Below, piece after piece: positions 30,481-40,507 of a DNA stretch of 64,000 nt. The stretch is from Anthoceros angustus. Its lineage: Eukaryota; Streptophyta; Anthocerotopsida; Anthocerotales; Anthocerotaceae. The stretch covers positions 620,001 through 684,000 of the forward strand of contig MU008160.1 in the NCBI GenBank assembly GCA_010909165.1. The letters run 5' to 3'. Each line of letters begins with the position of its first letter. Position 1 is the first letter of the stretch. A program made the position numbers and the translations under genes. The notes beneath the pieces were generated by a model. That model was not told the origin of the DNA. It ran no database searches and was given only the letters and a program-made list of their open reading frames with translations.

Positions 30481-31620
30481 TCAATGACAAAGATTCTTGG
30501 CCATAGTTGGAACATGCATCTTCAATAGTAAGGACAGAGCCATCTTGAAGAGTGAATGTACCATGTTTGCTCATGAATTTGCTCAAGAATCAAGTTGTGT
30601 GGAAATCAATCATATGAAATTGATCTTTGTGTTTAGAGATGTCCGAGGTGGCACCAAAATCCGGTACCATCCGTCATCTGATCTGAATGAGCAACACACA
30701 TCGAAGATTCTTCACGGAAGGTTTGGTGTCATCGAGTGCTTATCTTGTATTGCTACACTTACGTACTTTTAGGAGTCCACCGAGGCTCTCCGATTTTCTT
30801 CTTCATTCTCTAGCCCAATGGTCAGCAATACCACACCGATATAGTTACCCTTGGCGCTTTGAAGATGTTGACGGAGAAGGATCGGATCTAACCAAATCGC
30901 CTCTCAATTTTCCTTTATTTACGAAATTTGCGCATTAACACTTTCCTGCTTTTACTCTTAGGAGTATTGGCAGAGAACAATCGATCTGCTCTTCCTAGTA
31001 TAAAACACCAATTACCTCTTGAAGGGTGATTGTACTTGAACTTGCGAAGCGAGTGGCATTAGCCTTATAAATTGGACCATTTTGGCTAGTCACAAAGGAC
31101 CGATAAGGAGGAGGTAGATTGGACAAGAGTTGGGCAACAACATCTAATTCCAACATTTGAGTTCCAATCAACGACGTGATCTGCGGTCTCGGATGGCGAA
31201 ATTTGCTAGTGTATGTTGCAACTTTGTCTCCTTCTCTCATTTTTAGGCCATAGAACTCCTACCTTGGAGCCGCAGTGTCATCATATTATTGACTGATATG
31301 TCTTCTCAACCGATTCGGATGGCGGAAGCTTACGTGAGATACTCTATATCAAGCACAAGGTCGCGATCCAATCCCCAACGGGCAAGGCGATAGATATCTT
31401 GCTCCCATTGTGCGCGATCTCATTTGTTGGTCGAATAGCGGGTCCGCTTCTTAAGTGAGCCATCGACAATGCTCCATACTCCTCGAGGTAGTAAGGTTGA
31501 TTTCATGCGCACTCTCCATCTTTGGGTATCTAGTGCCGTTAAGACGATCCTTTCAACTCAAAGGTAAACATCCAGGACATGATGGAGTTGTTGAACAAGG
31601 ATAATGTAAGATAGCTACGT
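30480..31620 (-). pseudogene. Second copia family: gag and protease remnant
   Basis: Minus strand from about 31600: WRVRMKSTLL and VWSIVDG (gag opening), YQSVNNMMTLRLQG, then MREGDKVATYTSKFR and LDVVAQLLSNLPPPYRSFVT, which is the standard copia gag (UBN2-type) core at 30995-31240. Further down are a knuckle-like RCGIADHWARE (near 30825) and a protease segment FGATSDISKHKDQF (near 30640) in place of the usual Asp-Ser-Gly-Ala. MAKNL and SLSRL close it. The frame shifts several times. Integrase, RT and RNase H are missing, so it is truncated. It differs clearly from the arm A/B copia. Confidence 0.82.
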
Positions 31621-31639
31621 CACAAAGTGTGTATCCGTA

Positions 31640-32000
31640 TCTTGTATACCAAAAGTGAGAACTAACATGTTAATGTAGGAAGGTTTGAAGGGATTCGCCT
31701 CGGGTAGATGGGATTTCTCGTCTCGTTCTTTTTATAAAGTCTCCACATTCCCCTTGCATCTGCATGTTGAGAACTTGAGGCATCCACATATATTTGACCC
31801 GGAAAGGCCTCATGGAAATCTGTCACACGTGTTTTGATATTTAGTACGCAGCAGACACGCAGAAAATCTGAGAAGGGTGCATCTCAAGTCTCAAGCTGGA
31901 GGCAAGGAAACCCACAAGGTCTTCCACTCCGCCATACATTCACGAAGACCTCCAATGTGGGGACTGCAACTTGGAGGAGATTCTCGCTCTACCAAACTCT
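31640..32000 (-). mobile_element. LTR-like promoter region of the second copia
   Basis: Just upstream of gag the minus strand reads TTCTCACTTTTGGTATACAAG. TTGGTAT is a plausible worn primer-binding site (usual TGGTATCAGAGC). Before it lies GACTTTATAAAAAGAACGAG, a TATA box at about 31729-31738. The 5' limit is unknown. Confidence 0.5.
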
Positions 32001-32743
32001 TGTCTTCCATCGGGGTCTTATTCAAGCATGGTCGGCCGATTAAGCATAAGCACCGATTCCGGTGACCGCGATGGCCTCATGTTCTGCCGAGGTCGGCGGC
32101 ACCGGCAAGGGGCCATCACGCCACCATTTATTAAAACGAGCTTTCTTCACGTCCGTCAGTGCGTAGTCATGGGTGCCTTGAACATCCCTCCTAAAGGACT
32201 TTTAGTTAAGCACTCCTCACCTCCGTATCTCCGATTGGGTGCCATTTGGCAACCATATGGTAGATGACGTTTCAATTGGTTTGTGTTGTGTCGTTCGAAG
32301 TGGGTACCCAACAGAAATCCGTCTTGACTCTCTAAAGGGCGGGGTGGTTACACAGTACCTGGGCATCCTGCCATAGTCTGTTGTTAGACTCATGTTCCGA
32401 CAGCGGTCCCTGAACGATGGCCACAGTATGGCAACCGGACCTTGTGGACCCAACAAATTGGTCTGTGTACATTCTACTAGGAGATCCTGCTCACCTCACT
32501 TCAGGAGTCAACCCCGGCAAACATAAGCCTCAGGTGCAGCAGTGTCAGGAGCCCAGCACTTCCACGTCCGAGAAAATGTGTGTGGGGACAGATTCTCCAG
32601 CGATGGTCGTCGCCAGGAGCAGGAGCACTTGTGGCAACAATTTTTCTGGACCCTACCATGTGGTGGGACAACAGACGAGATAAGAAGAGCTCCCGCCCTG
32701 ACTTCCGGCGTAAGGGTCCGGCGAGGTCCTGTGGTTAAACAAC
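32001..32743. other. Sequence upstream of the PPR pseudogene
   Basis: About 740 bases of moderate GC with short open frames on both strands. The plus-strand frame from 32417 (88 residues, Ser/Gln/Thr-rich) could be the decayed N-terminus of the PPR gene, since plant PPR proteins often have such a region after an organelle targeting peptide. Nothing firmer is visible. Confidence 0.4.
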
Positions 32744-33384
32744 ATGTTTAAGCCAGCTTGGGTTGATGAGCAGCTCGTTTCCTTGGATATGCAGATGGGT
32801 CATGCCTCCTTCCAGTCGAGCTCCGGATAAGCCTGAACCTGGCAGGTGCAGGAGAAATGGGCGTCGTAACGGCTGGAACCGTGAGCATGTCAGCAGGGGA
32901 AGCTTCTGAGGCCGTTGGAGCCCTGGAATCTCTGGCGCAGACAGACTCCCTATTTCTCAGTCTCTGTTTTACACTGTGCTAAACTGTGTACAGCTAAGAA
33001 GGATCTGGTTGTGGGCGACGAGTTCATGATCTCACTGTCAAACTTGGGTACGAGTCGAATGCATACTTGGGGAACCATATCTTGCGCATGTATGCATGTG
33101 GAGGTAGGCTGCAGGAGGCCATGGATGTGTTCACCAGGGTGGGCAAACCAGATGCCTTCATGTGGTTTCCATAATCTCTGCATATGCTAAGCATGGGAAA
33201 CCTAATGAGGCCATACAACTGTACCATGAGATGCGTAGGTCAGGAGTGAAGGCGGATGCTCACGTCTTTGTAGCTGCCCTTCAAGCTTGTGCATTTGCCG
33301 CCGACGAATCTGGCAGAAAAGTGCACTGTGATGTGTGTGGCATTCCTCCTGACTTGTTTGTTGGCAACTGCCTGTGGACATGTA

Positions 33385-35000
33385 TGCAAAATGTGGCGAA
33401 CTGAAGATGCACGCCAGGTGTTTGACAGCATGGCACGGATGTGGTGACATGGAATGCCCTGATATCTGTATGCAAAATGTGGTGAACTGAAAGATGCACG
33501 CCAGGTTTTTGACAGCATGGCCAAAGGATGTGGTGACATGGAATGCCCTGATTGCTGGGTATGCAGCAAGGACTCGGACATGAGGCACTTGTTCTGTATG
33601 GACAAATGGAGCAGGAGGGCTGATTTTGGCTAACCATGTTACTTTTGCTTGCCTTCTGAAGGCCTGTGCAAGCACTGGTGCCTTACAGAAGGGCAGGCAG
33701 CTGCACACCTGATTGTCGAAAGAGGACTGCTGGATAACATAGTGTTGTGCAACTGGTGGACATGTATGCAAAATGTGGTGAACTGGAAGATGCACGCCAG
33801 GTTTTTGACAGCATGAACAAAGGATGTGGTGACATGGAATGCCCTGATTGCTGGGTATGCAGCAAGGACTTGGACATGAGGCACTTGTTGTGTATGGACA
33901 AATGGAGGAGGGGGCATTTTGGCTGACCATGTTACTTTTGCTTGCCTTCTGAAGGCCTGTGCAAGCAGTTTTACAGAAGGGCAGGCAGCTGCACTCACAG
34001 ATTGTCAAAAGAGGACTGCTGGATAACGTAGTGTTGGGCACCTGCCTGGTGGACATGTATGCAAAATGTGGTGAACTGGAAGATGCACGCCAGGTTTTTG
34101 ACAGCATGGCCACAAAGGATGTGGTGACATGGAATGCCCTGATTGCTGGGTATGCACAGCAAGGACTTGGCCAAGAGGCGCTTGTTGTGTATGGACAAAT
34201 GGAGGAGGCAGGCCTCATTTTGGCTGACCATTACTTTTGCTTGCCTTCTGAAGGCCTGTGCAAGCACTGGTGCCTTACAGAAGGGCAGGCAGCTGCACTC
34301 ACAGATTGTGGAAAGAGGACTGCTGGATGATGGTGTTGGGCACCTGCCTGGTGGACATGTATGCAAAATGTGGTGAACTGGAAGATGCACGCCAGGTTTT
34401 TGACAGCTTGGCCACAAAAGGATGTGGTGACATGGAATGCCCTGATTGCTGGGTATGCACAGCAAGGCTCAGAGAGGCTTGTTGTGTATGGACAAATGGA
34501 GCAGGAGGGCCTCATTTGGCTGATGTTACTTTTGCTTGCCTTCTGAAGGCCTGTGCAAGCACTGGTGCCTTACAGAAGGGCAGGCAGCTGCACTCACAGA
34601 TTGTTGAAAGAGGACTGCTGGATAACGTTTGGTGGGCACCTGCCTGGTGGACATGTATGCAAAATGTGGTGAACTGGAAGATGCACGCCAGGTTTTTGAC
34701 AGCTTGGCCATAAAAATGTGGTGACATGGAATGCCCTGATTGCTGGGCAAGGACTAGAAGGCGCTTCTTGTGTATGGACAAATGGAGCAGGAGGCCTCAT
34801 TTGGCTGACCATGTTACTTTTGCTTGCCTTCTGAAGGCCTGTGCAAGCACTGGTGCCTTACAGAAGGGCAGGCAGCTGCACTCACAGATTGTTGAAAGAG
34901 GACTGCTGGATAACGTAGTGTGGGCAACTGCCTGGTGGACATGTATGCAAAATGTGGTGAACTGGAAGATGCACGCCAGGTTTTTGACAGCATGAACACA
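33385..35000 (+). repeat. Tandem about 300-base PLS triplet repeats in the PPR pseudogene
   Basis: TGCAAAATG followed by TGGTGAACTG recurs at 33385 (variant), 33471, 33766, 34060, 34362, 34658 and 34946. Five consecutive spacings are 288-302 bases, with one short spacing of 86. A full PLS triplet of about 100 residues would be about 300 bases. Units differ mostly by small deletions, not substitutions, which suggests recent unequal exchange or homogenisation before decay. Confidence 0.9.
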
Positions 35001-35599
35001 AAGGATGTGGTGACATGGAATGCCCTGATATCTGGGTATGGTACTTGTGATGATGGTCACAGAGCACTAGCTTGTTTTGAGGAGATGCGGGTTCAGCCTG
35101 ATGGTGCTACTTTTACTTGCCTTTTAGCATGCAGTCATGAGGACTGGTCCAGGGTCGCAAGCACTTTGATTCCATGGCTGAACAGCATGGCATCAAACCT
35201 ACTATTGAGCATTACATTGCATGATTGATCTTCTTGGGCCATTTAGATGAGGCAGAAGATGCTATTTCATGTGAGGCCAAAGTAATGTTGTGGGCTTGAC
35301 GTCTTTGTTGAATGCCTGCAAAAGTCACGGGGATATAGAGGGCGATGTGGTGTTTTGAAAGCATTGTTAGGCTGGACCTCAGGGGCGTCTATATGTGCTC
35401 ATGGCCAATGCCTACGCAGATGCAGGTAGGTGTGGACCGATGTAGACAGGATTGAAACACAGAGAAGGCAGCAGGAGCTAACAAGAAACCTGCAGTGGCG
35501 ACCATTGAGGTGAATAAGCAGGTACATAGATTTCTGGTGGGAGAAAGGAGAGAGGATATTGCTTAAAGGTAGAGAGCACGAATGCACGTCTGAAGCAGG

Positions 35600-35867
35600 A
35601 AGGAGGCGTACCTCACACAAAGTTGGTGTTGAAGCCACTGTGTGAGAAGGAAAAGGAAGATGCGCTTTGTGGGCATGCTGAGAAGCTAGCTCTGGCGTTT
35701 GGTCTGTTGAACACTCCAGTGGGACACCTCTGGTGGTAACGAAGAATCTACGCATGTGCAGTGACTGCCACAGTTCCACGGAGATCATGTCAAGGCTTGA
35801 ACAGAGGGACATTGTTGTAAGGGATGGGTACCGTGCATCGATTCGCAAATTGAAGGGTCGACCGTGA
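35600..35867 (+). pseudogene. DYW deaminase-like C-terminal segment
   Basis: GVPHTKL, LCEKEKEDALCGHAEKLALAFGLLNTP and NLRMCSDCHSS are in family order, keeping the HxE and CxxCH zinc ligands. After RDIVVRDGY the frame departs from the family pattern and stops. The second cysteine pair and the Asp-Tyr-Trp end are not recognisable even in other frames. Confidence 0.8.
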
Positions 35868-35999
35868 GGTGTGCCCAAGTGTACGCCACAGAACATTGCT
35901 TATTTTCTTGGGGTTGAATGTGCTTGCCTAACCCAGGAGGACCATGAGTCTCCATTCCAGACTTTCGACCAAAGTTTGGGGATTTTTTCAAGAACAATG

Positions 36000-38980
36000 G
36001 AACGAACCATGAGGGAGCTCAATTCGTGACCTCTGGTCGTTTTGTTCTTTTGCCATCGACCCATTTGTTGCCGAAAACACGGCCATAAACAAGCTCGAAG
36101 AAACTGGAAGCATCGTTTTGAGAAGCTTCCAGAGTCCGCCGTGGAGTCCATGGCCAGATACCATGACAGGAGGGTTAGGCTTGCGGTTGCAGAACTAATG
36201 TACCGCGGCTCCCAGCCTTCGAGTTTGATATAATATAATATAAAATTATATCATATGCTTATGATTATCTCATCCACGTACAACGCAGGCGCTAATGGTC
36301 ACTACCTACAAACTGCCCTTTGGCGAGACCCACTACACTGGCTATTGGCGAGGACTCTAAAATTGCTCGATCAATAGTGAGTGATTGAGGATCAAGGGTG
36401 AGCTTTTCGAGATTTAGGAATCAAAAGATTTACCGTGTGAGGGACTCAATAGTAATCCTCCTCACAGGAGTGAGGGGCTCTAAACAAATCATCTTCATGT
36501 TAAGTATGGTATTCAAAATCTTCCTCCTCAACATGCAAAATGAAGTGAGGACTTTAAAATACTTTTGAAGAGGAAGAGTCCTCACGACTCTTCCTTTTAG
36601 AGTGAGTCCTCAGGGGAAGAGCTCCTACCGGTCAGGGTGTCACCGCCAATCGATGTCATGGCGAGACTACGAGGAAGAGGAGGATCGTCATCGCTATGTG
36701 TAGAGGATCATTGATGAGGGCGAAGAGCTATTGAGACTCCGCATGAAGAATCTCATGGTGGCTGCTTGAGGGTGAGTTGAGGATGCCCCAGGAGGGGTTT
36801 GGATATTTGAGAAAGGAACTGTCTGTGTCATGTTAAGAAGTCTTATGGGACGTTAAACATCGCCTTATAGGACTAAACCTATTGTACATAGTGACAAAGG
36901 ATGTGTGCCACTAGAGGTAGCCTTGGGGGTCAAGGTTTGCTCTACATTTTTGGTCAATACATGTTCTCTTTGAATTGAAAGCAAACATCGTGATTCCGTG
37001 GACATTAAGAGGTCCTGTAAGACCCATTGCCATGAAGGTGGAAAGATCGTCACGCACTCGGGTTTATATGCCGTCCATGCTTGAACTCACTGATCATGTC
37101 TGACAAACAACATGAAGTCCCGCTTTTGTGTACCTTTTGAAAGCGCTCAGTAAGAGGTCCCTCCTCCTCCATAGGTCCGAACTGGATTGATCCCCAGCCG
37201 GAGTTGAGAGTGGTATTAGTATGGCCAGTGCCCCTACCGCCATTGGGATTGTCCCAGTGAATGCTGACTCCCAAGTATCCGAGTCAATGCCGGACTATCC
37301 AAGAATGGCGCTTGCAAAGAAAGTAATGGGGCACCTCCTCTCACCTCCTTAGCTTGATGCGAAATCTGAAGGGAGACTATGTACAGAGGGAGATGAGTCA
37401 CTCAAGTTGGCCATGTCCCTTGAAATTGCTAATCCTCCGCTGCCTTCTTGCGTATGCACGCCAGCGAGGTAATTTGCTGAACACTACGGATCTCAGTATG
37501 CTGACGTCCCATGTTCACCAAAGTGCATATTCCATGCAAACTACCAAAAAGAATGCAATCCTCTGCGGGCCCGTGAAGGAATCAACCGAACCTAGCGACA
37601 CGATGCAAAGGGCCCGCTCACTGGAAAATTCCACAATGCCGCACTTTGTCCCATGACAGAAATAAGATGCACGGGCAGCATGTCTTACCTGTATGGAGCT
37701 CGCAACCATGGTGGTGTGCCATGGTCCAGACCCCTATGGTGCCATAGGCGTATTGCTCATCTTTCATGACGCATAGATGGAGGACACGTTAGATAGATGT
37801 CAAGTTAGAGGGAGGTTAGCAAGGATAAAACTTAGTCCCATGGCGTACCGAATAAGAAGAGCGTGTTCTTTGGCCTTGTGAACAGAAATCCAGTTCAAAT
37901 GACGGCCGGCTTTTGGATGATAAGTGGATCTCCTCCGATCACCATATCTAGCTAGGATAGATGTCACATAAAGCAAATGGCCAATTTAAGCCTTCTCAAG
38001 AGAATCTTAGAAGAGGTTCCTTTCAAAATGTTTGAAGAATCCAAAGCTTAGATCAAGGCAAGCATGGAGTTGTTGGAAAGTCAACAATGTCCTTGCTCAC
38101 AAGTCTTCTTTTATTCAATTGAGCGATGATAACAAAGCCTGTGAAAACTCTAAACCGCACTGGGCCTAAATCAATTTGCGTACGACAGCAATGGCTCTTC
38201 TTCTCTCCTCACCTTCTCCATGGCGTGGACTCACAAAATTAAATACGTGAATTGATTCAAGTTTCCGCCTTGCTCAATAATTTCTCCAACATTGCAACCA
38301 TGTTGCTCTCAGACGCGCATGTTTGTCAGCTGCACCCCATGATTCCACTGTTTCTGAGAACACCACAATTTCTTCATTGCCACGCGGCTCCGCTTCCCAA
38401 CGAATTCTCAAACTTAACCCTGGGAGAAACATTGCCACGGATTTGCATTAGTTCCCCATCACCCTGCCCAGATTGGCACGGAAGGAGAGAGGGGTGAGGA
38501 GAGGAAGGCCATGCCTTGGCATTGGTAGGTCCACTAAGCACCGCAACGATATTTTGGCAGCCTAAAACGCAATGTTGGCATTCCTAACCTATGCAGAATT
38601 AGACCGTCGAAACAGATCGAGAATCTCCTTCAATTTGCATTCACAAATTGAGGAGAGGCCTAAATGGATGGCGGAGTAGTGGAATACCTTGTTGGTTTCC
38701 TCACCTTTGATTTATTCAGATGCTCGCTCATTACTAAAATAAAAAAAATATGACAAGATTTCTATGAATATTCCAAAGTTCCCAGCGTCTAGGGTTTAAC
38801 ATAAGTTGAATGGCCTCAAAAAACATGCCTCAAGTACATAGAAGCATAGCGAAGCAAGATGATGGTTCGCAGTATGTATGGGTTCATGTGAGAACAAAAG
38901 AAAGTGCATGTTTGAGGATTTGCTAGTAAGTACAGATTGATAAAAGAAAAAGTTCATAGCTTATTTACTTTAAAGTTCCT
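36000..38980. other. About 3 kb without a recognised gene (left)
   Basis: AT-rich at 36230-36260, then mixed sequence with repeated GAGGACTC/GAGTCCTC words (36350-36620). A 10-bp hairpin lies at 36571-36595 (GGAAGAGTC, CTCAC, GACTCTTCC). Open frames up to 100 residues (for example 37354-37656) show no known domain. Segment 38630-38760 weakly resembles 31790-31990 in the opposite orientation. I call no gene here. Confidence 0.5.
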
Positions 38981-38981
38981 T

Positions 38982-39648
38982 GTTGGAAGGATTATAGGGT
39001 TAACTAATGTACAACTCTTGAGTATCAAGTTAACAATTCAACTAGTTAGTGGTCAAGAAAATTACAAAGGTTAGAATCATATCTACTTCTAGGTATTTAT
39101 TAACTCCAATTGTTGGAAATTCCTTGGCTCGGCTAGTGCTTTAATTAGTTAGTGGTGGAGAAAGCTTTAGTAAATTACAAGAGGTTGAGAATCTTATCTA
39201 TCCTCAAGTATTTTTAACTCCCAATTAATTTGGAAATTCCTAGGCTGCATCGATAAACAATTCAACTAGTTAGTGGTTATGAACTTTTACTAAAGTATAA
39301 GAGGTCAAAATAAGACCCCACATGGAAACTTAATAAGAAGAGGTTATGAATTAGTGTCTACCTTTGGGTAATTTATAAGACCCAATTAAGTTGGAAATCC
39401 CTCCTCTTGCATTATAAAAGGTGATTGTATTTCTTGCATTAGAACTTTCTTCAAAGTCTAATCTATAATCAAAAGTATCAAGGTAGTTGTGGTGGCCTAC
39501 ACGCTTGGTGATGGTGAGTCGTTGATGTTGTAAGAGCCTTGTGTTGAGAAATGTTTGAAACCCATAAATCGCTAGTGTACACAATCGTGGCTTTTTTTCT
39601 TACAATGTTTTGGTTTTCTAATCCTCAATTTCCTAACAATTTTCTTTG
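38982..39648 (+). mobile_element. AT-rich LTR-like segment at the palindrome boundary (left)
   Basis: Starts TGTTGGAAGGATTATAGGG, contains three imperfect repeats and a TATA box (GCATTATAAAAGG, near 39411). It runs to CAATTTTCTTTG, where the palindrome pairing ends. The layout resembles a plant copia LTR with enhancer-like repeats, but neither a clear CA end nor a primer-binding site was found. Confidence 0.45.
39024..39400 (+). repeat. Three imperfect tandem repeats of about 110-130 bases
   Basis: Each unit begins near AACTAGTTAGTGG or AATTAGTTAGTGG (about 39042, 39144, 39266). It continues through a TTACAAGAGGTT-like block and a CAATTNNTTGGAAATTCC block. The third unit is interrupted by about 40 extra bases. 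Confidence 0.7.
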
Positions 39649-39839
39649 CATCTTTTTAATTGCAAATGATTATTGTTGCCTATATGCCAAGGAATCTCCA
39701 AAAGTATACAAAGAACCATTGTATCTATGAGAAGATGCATGCGTGGTTACAATGCTCATAAATGAGATACATAGGATAATCATTTGAATACTTGATGACA
39801 TATTGAAGAATATTTTCTCCATCTTTTAAAGAAAACATC
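39649..39839. other. Unpaired 191-base spacer of the giant palindrome
   Basis: Pairing between the arms stops after CAATTTTCTTTG on the left (ending 39648) and resumes at 39840. The spacer is AT-rich and not self-complementary as a whole. It contains CAAATGATTAT (about 39662) and its complement (about 39776), and a weaker inverted pair around TGTATCTATGAG and CATAAATGAGATACAT. No coding content is recognised. Simple missed-adapter reads usually fold back with almost no spacer, so its existence matters for interpreting the palindrome. Confidence 0.9.
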
Positions 39840-40506
39840 CAAAGAAAATTGTTAGGAAATTGAGGATTAGAAAACCAAAACATTGTAAGAAAAAAAGCCA
39901 CGATTGTGTACACTAGCGATTTATGGGTTTCAAACATTTCTCAACACAAGGCTCTTACAACATCAACGACTCACCATCACCAAGCGTGTAGGCCACCACA
40001 ACTACCTTGATACTTTTGATTATAGATTAGACTTTGAAGAAAGTTCTAATGCAAGAAATACAATCACCTTTTATAATGCAAGAGGAGGGATTTCCAACTT
40101 AATTGGGTCTTATAAATTACCCAAAGGTAGACACTAATTCATAACCTCTTCTTATTAAGTTTCCATGTGGGGTCTTATTTTGACCTCTTATACTTTAGTA
40201 AAAGTTCATAACCACTAACTAGTTGAATTGTTTATCGATGCAGCCTAGGAATTTCCAAATTAATTGGGAGTTAAAAATACTTGAGGATAGATAAGATTCT
40301 CAACCTCTTGTAATTTACTAAAGCTTTCTCCACCACTAACTAATTAAAGCACTAGCCGAGCCAAGGAATTTCCAACAATTGGAGTTAATAAATACCTAGA
40401 AGTAGATATGATTCTAACCTTTGTAATTTTCTTGACCACTAACTAGTTGAATTGTTAACTTGATACTCAAGAGTTGTACATTAGTTAACCCTATAATCCT
40501 TCCAAC
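39840..40506 (-). mobile_element. AT-rich LTR-like segment (right mirror copy)
   Basis: Reverse complement of 38982-39648, including the TATA box (near 40077) and the three imperfect repeats (40088-40464). The two LTR-like copies face each other across the spacer. Confidence 0.45.
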
Positions 40507-40507
40507 A

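Larger units (their letters stand above)
32744..35867 (+). pseudogene. DYW-class pentatricopeptide repeat pseudogene, left copy
   Basis: From ATG 32744 the translation, in changing frames, gives GALESLAQTDS, a TAKKDLVVG...YLGNHILRMYACGGRL block, DAFMWFSIISAYAKHG and NEAIQLYHEMRRSGVKADAH. Then come five or more near-identical PLS triplets (LVDMYAKCGELEDARQVFDS, DVVTWNALIAGYAQQG, FACLLKACASTGALQKGRQL). The C-terminus shows E-type sequence and the DYW deaminase zinc residues: HAE at 35674-35682 and CSDCH at 35757-35771. Such proteins bind organelle transcripts and edit C to U. This copy has many frameshifts, and the terminal DYW tripeptide is not found before the stop at 35865. Near-identical triplets are more typical of seed-free plants. 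The mirror copy is 43621-46744. Confidence 0.88.
15489..39648. repeat. Left arm of giant near-perfect palindrome
   Basis: This arm is the reverse complement of 39840-64000. Corresponding open frames on the two sides lie at coordinates summing to 79488 and have identical translations. Outside 17231 the sum becomes 79489, because one A-run has four A here and five on the right. I saw no other difference in the stretches compared. The arm carries copia, gypsy and PPR pseudogene sequence. Its outer end cannot be placed because the right arm runs off the window. Confidence 0.96.

Noticed and set aside
33202-34218. 338-residue minus-strand open frame opposite the PPR gene, and its mirror
   Set aside because: Antisense shadow of the PPR triplets: its repeated peptides are simply the reverse reading of the DYW-PPR repeats.
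33385-35000. Regular repeats as a CRISPR array
   Set aside because: Units are about 300 bases and encode PPR motifs. There are no short repeats with unique spacers.
36865-37656. Possible genes at 36865-37053, 37050-37274 and 37354-37656
   Set aside because: Short frames without recognisable motifs or a conserved diverged copy to support coding.
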